Shown piece after piece: positions 7,801 through 9,498 of a DNA stretch of 9,498 nt (the stretch's first letter is position 1; each line of letters opens with the position of its first letter). The position numbers and the translations under genes are program-made. The notes below the pieces were generated by a model. The model was not told the origin of the DNA and ran no database searches. It saw only the letters and a list, made by a program, of their open reading frames with translations. Source of the stretch: CAINEC01 sp046073825 (GTDB lineage Bacteria; Bacteroidota; Bacteroidia; AKYH767-A; OLB10); assembly GCA_046073825.1 (NCBI GenBank), contig JBJTMY010000142.1:1-9498 (forward strand), written 5' to 3'.

Positions 7801-9498
7801 CCTGTTCCCAACTTTACGCCTTATGATGTGTGCATCAATACTCCTGTTCAATTTACAGATGTTTCATCCGTCAATGGGGATACAATTAATTCATGGTCTT
7901 GGGATTTAGGTGATGGAAATGTTTCCTACCAACAAAATCCATTACACTATTATTTATCATCAGGAACTTATCCAATATCATTAACATTAACTACTACTGC
8001 AGGTTGTACAGCATCATTAAACGATACGGTAAATGTATATCCATTACCAAAGGCATTATTTACCCATGTAAACGCTTGTAATGGTACTGCAGTATCCTTT
8101 CATGATAATTCAACAACAGGAATGGGGGTAGTAAATTACTGGTCATGGAACTTTGGTGATGGGACAACTTCATCGATTCAACATCCATCGCACACGTATG
8201 CTTCACCTGGCACCTATAACGTTACTTTGACAGTGGGAACTGCAGGTGGTTGTCTTGATTCAATAATGGATCAAGTGGTGGTGTTTCCAAAACCTCAAGT
8301 TGTATTTACACCAACAATTACATCGGCTTGTGCTGGATCTACAATTGCATTTGTCAATTCAAGTACTACAACAAACGGAGCAATCAATTCTTGGAGTTGG
8401 AATTTTGGCAATGGACAAACATCATCCGCTGCCAACCCTTCATCCTCTTATCCAACAGCTGGAACCTATACAGTGTCGTTAATCGCTACAACTTCGCATG
8501 GCTGTACAGATACATTAAGAGGAACAGTTACAATAAATTCATTACCTAATGCAGATGCAGGAAGTAATGTAAATGTATGTCTTGGAACATCTACTACATT
8601 AACAGCAACGGGAGGTACATCCTACTTATGGTCGCCAGGAGGATCTACCAATGCGAGCATTACGGTAGCTCCAACCAATAATACCATGTATTATGTTACA
8701 GTTACAAATGCTGCTGGTTGTACAGCGCGTGATAGTGCTCGTATAACGGTTATGGCTTTACCAAATGCAAACGCGGGTGCTGATAAAAATTTATGTGCTG
8801 GTAGTATAGTAAATCTTAATGCAACTGGAGGAGGAACGTATTCATGGACTCCAGGTGGCTTAACAGGAGCATCAGTAACGGTTAATCCTGCAACAACTAC
8901 CAACTATGTTGTAACTGTGACTTCTTCAAATGGATGTACAGCAAAAGACACCGTAAAAGTGAATGTTAATGCCTTGCCGTTAGCTAATGCAGGTCCCGAT
9001 CAAACAATTTGTGAGGGAGTAACAGCTACATTAACAGCGAGCGGAGGCAATACTTATTATTGGCAATTTAATGGTTCTACAGCTTCGACAGTATATGTTA
9101 ATCCAACAGTAAATACTTCTTATATAGTGACTGTTACTTCTGCCGCAGGTTGTGTAAATAAAGATACTGTAAATGTCAATTTGGTTTCAAAGCCTGTTGT
9201 AACATTGGCCAATGCATTTTTCTGTACAGGTTTTAGTGTAGTGTTGGATGCTGGTAATCCAGGTATGAGCTACGATTGGTCTCCAACGGGTGAAGCAACA
9301 CAGTCAATTGTGGTTTCAGCACCAGGCGTTTATCAGGTTGTAGTAACGAATGCCGCCGGATGTCAAGGCACTGCTGCTGCAACAGTTATAGAAAGTGGAA
9401 GTAACCTTTCATCCAATGCAGTAAATGCAATTGCTTGCCAAGGAACGAATGTAACGTTAGATGCTGGCAATACAGGTGTGAGTTACTTATGGAGTAAC
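4861..9498 (+). CDS. Giant exported PKD/Ig-like repeat protein, 3' end missing
   Basis: The frame is open from ATG 4861 to the last base: 1546 codons without a stop, so the C-terminus lies outside. Residues 1-26 are a signal peptide, with likely cleavage after AVA (24-26). Residues 27-280 form a Cys-rich N-terminal domain (SHAMGADLTY start, FYRDC at 50-54, LCCRN at 133-137, DADGDSL at 192-198) known from large Bacteroidota surface proteins. Residues 281-385 are a second Cys-containing domain with GTFCWTPTQ, resembling cadherin or putative Ig modules. Residues 388-454 look like a SprB-type repeat. From 459 on, PKD domains (WNFGDG cores at 491-496, 650-655, 1096-1101) alternate with AGPDQ/CxG Ig-like domains. 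Expected place is the cell surface, probably exported by T9SS, for adhesion, gliding or as a structural filament. A T9SS sorting or gliding-motility C-terminal domain is expected but not visible. The start is supported by the signal peptide; no upstream in-frame start is better. Confidence 0.93.
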   Translation, partial: MSQKLQIWITSLLILVGMSLSHQAVASHAMGADLTYQCLGGNTYKVRLSFYRDCIGISAPANVYINVRSASCNQALGVTAYPIAGTGQQVTYLCPTATTTCNGGTFTGIQEWVYEGIITLPMQCTDWQFSYSLCCRNAAITTITNPGSNTFYIYANLNNVASTCNSSPTFSNKPVPFACLGQQLCFNHGAIDADGDSLVYSLVNPQQSASAAVSYMAPYNAANPLASSPSLQFNNATGDVCFTPTQLQVTVMAVLVKEYRHGVLIGSVVRDIQVTVLNCSNDLPNLSGINGTNNFDMTVCANTPTCFNIFSNDPNAGQHLSVFYNNAIQGATFNSTTAAHPTGTFCWTPTQADISNTPHCFTLRVGDDACPYIGSQTYSYCITVTGIVVDAGPDQYIACSDLATITASASGGTGPYTYLWSNGFTQATQTVPVGTYVVTVSDGTCSSTDTVNVVSAFIPTANFTWNGACAGSTISFTDQSSTQGGINSWNWNFGDGTSSGNQNPTHTYANAGTYNVSLIIENIYGCLDTVIKPVKIAPVPVPAFTVDTACVGSGIHFINTSSPTGLTNNWSFSNGNTSSSTNPTLVVGTSGNYSATLIVTDSLGCGDTLTKPFVVHPQPVANFTHTGSNCLNTPISFTNTSTGSPTSYTWNFGDGSTSTMTNPTHSYTSSGTYNVSLIAMNTFGCFDTIVQPVFINLPPVANAGPDQTVCLGSSVNLSATGGTSYSWTPGGITGNPVSVSPSNTTNYVVVVTDANGCTAKDTVRIRVNQLPVPTVSANQTICLGQSATLIANGGLTYYWNPSGSTSSTITVSPSTSTSYAVNVVDSNGCQGTGFVNVTVRPNPTINLQPAVFICSGVSATLNAGTGSTWLWSTGATSQTISVNNQGIYTVTVTNQYGCSAVASTQVTVGGQTISNNTAISICQGQTATINAGYAGSSYLWSNGSTGSSITASTSGVYTVTITDVNGCSGTVMHTLNVHPLPVPNFTPYDVCINTPVQFTDVSSVNGDTINSWSWDLGDGNVSYQQNPLHYYLSSGTYPISLTLTTTAGCTASLNDTVNVYPLPKALFTHVNACNGTAVSFHDNSTTGMGVVNYWSWNFGDGTTSSIQHPSHTYASPGTYNVTLTVGTAGGCLDSIMDQVVVFPKPQVVFTPTITSACAGSTIAFVNSSTTTNGAINSWSWNFGNGQTSSAANPSSSYPTAGTYTVSLIATTSHGCTDTLRGTVTINSLPNADAGSNVNVCLGTSTTLTATGGTSYLWSPGGSTNASITVAPTNNTMYYVTVTNAAGCTARDSARITVMALPNANAGADKNLCAGSIVNLNATGGGTYSWTPGGLTGASVTVNPATTTNYVVTVTSSNGCTAKDTVKVNVNALPLANAGPDQTICEGVTATLTASGGNTYYWQFNGSTASTVYVNPTVNTSYIVTVTSAAGCVNKDTVNVNLVSKPVVTLANAFFCTGFSVVLDAGNPGMSYDWSPTGEATQSIVVSAPGVYQVVVTNAAGCQGTAAATVIESGSNLSSNAVNAIACQGTNVTLDAGNTGVSYLWSN
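6235..6951 (+). repeat. PKD block A (three PKD-like domains)
   Basis: Three PKD domains at residues about 459-538, 541-618 and 620-697. The first and third have the classic core WNFGDG (491-496, 650-655) and the NPTHxYxxxGTYNVSLI stretch. The middle one is degenerate: WSFSNGN (570-576) replaces the FGDG core and GTSGNYSATLIVT replaces the GTY strand. Each carries one Cys near the start and one in a late GC motif (C469/C526, C550/C605 for the first two), suggesting an internal disulfide. Confidence 0.85.
6952..7791 (+). repeat. Ig-like block A (four domains, order a-a-b-b)
   Basis: Four beta-sandwich repeats of about 70 residues at roughly 698-768, 770-840, 841-909 and 911-977. The first two are subtype a: a CLG motif, a GG-x-x-YxW segment, PSxT-T-Y strand, then NGC. 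The last two are subtype b: CSG or CQG, LNAG/INAG, W-S-x-G, GxYTVTxT, then GC. Each has two Cys about 47 residues apart (for example C710 and C757). Confidence 0.8.
7795..8538 (+). repeat. PKD block B (three PKD domains)
   Basis: Three PKD domains at residues about 979-1060, 1062-1142 and 1145-1226. Cores are WDLGDG (1014-1019), WNFGDG (1096-1101) and WNFGNG (1180-1185); the third has Asn in place of the usual Asp. The order and spacing mirror PKD block A. All three keep the paired Cys of the repeat family. Confidence 0.85.
8542..9498 (+). repeat. Ig-like block B (five domains, order a-a-a-b-b, last cut)
   Basis: Five Ig-like repeats at residues about 1228-1298, 1301-1369, 1373-1441, 1445-1510 and 1513 to the window edge. 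Three are subtype a and two subtype b. The second (ANAGADKNLCAG, YSWTPGG, NGCTAKDTV) closely resembles the first domain of block A (ANAGPDQTVCLG, YSWTPGG, NGCTAKDTV). The last two resemble the last two of block A in the same order. The fifth is truncated by the window end. Confidence 0.8.

Noticed and set aside
8300..8903. Short frames at 8300-8482, 8328-8549 and 8691-8903 (minus strand)
   Set aside because: All are shadows of the PKD/Ig coding region, without upstream signals or recognisable domains.
6235..9498. DNA tandem repeats or a CRISPR-like array
   Set aside because: The periodicity is at protein-domain level with diverged codons and variable unit length; there are no short identical repeats with unique spacers.

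Overview
The window looks like the chromosome of a member of the Bacteroidota, most likely a gliding or adhesive Flavobacteriales-type bacterium. The DNA is AT-rich. It has a GWxTD-domain protein typical of that phylum, promoter-like elements of the TAnnTTTG kind, genes that mostly lack strong Shine-Dalgarno sequences, and a giant exported protein built from PKD and Ig-like repeats, as is common in type IX secretion (T9SS) organisms. Genus is not determined.

Layout. Positions 1-746 hold no protein gene. They contain a compact candidate RNA transcription unit: a -7 promoter element near 113-120, an inverted-repeat-rich body, a stretch resembling the 3' end of tRNA-Ser near 245-266, and a very strong rho-independent terminator at 273-303. 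An AT-rich leader follows. Positions 747-3841 form a tight three-gene, probably co-transcribed cluster: an exported GWxTD protein, a cytoplasmic family 2 glycosyltransferase (12-nt gap), and a fumarylacetoacetate hydrolase family enzyme (2-nt gap). After a 123-nt gap comes a type 1 isopentenyl-diphosphate isomerase (3965-4474), with a hairpin behind it that probably ends the unit.

After a 386-nt intergenic region, an open reading frame starts at 4861 and runs without a stop to the last base (1546 codons visible, 3' end outside the window). It encodes an exported surface protein: signal peptide, Cys-rich N-terminal domain, a second Cys-rich domain, a SprB-like repeat, then alternating blocks of PKD and Ig-like domains. 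The two Ig subtypes and the PKD domains are ordered as P-P-P-a-a-b-b followed by P-P-P-a-a-a-b-b, which suggests duplication of a seven-domain super-unit plus gain or loss of one domain.

Metabolically, the four small genes are housekeeping or envelope functions (glycan transfer, small-acid hydrolysis, isoprenoid precursor balance) and show no obvious single pathway. The repeat protein is the most distinctive object. I see no CRISPR array, transposase, toxin-antitoxin pair or clear defence system, and no convincing new enzyme system. The least explained parts are the 5' RNA-like locus and the block structure of the giant protein.
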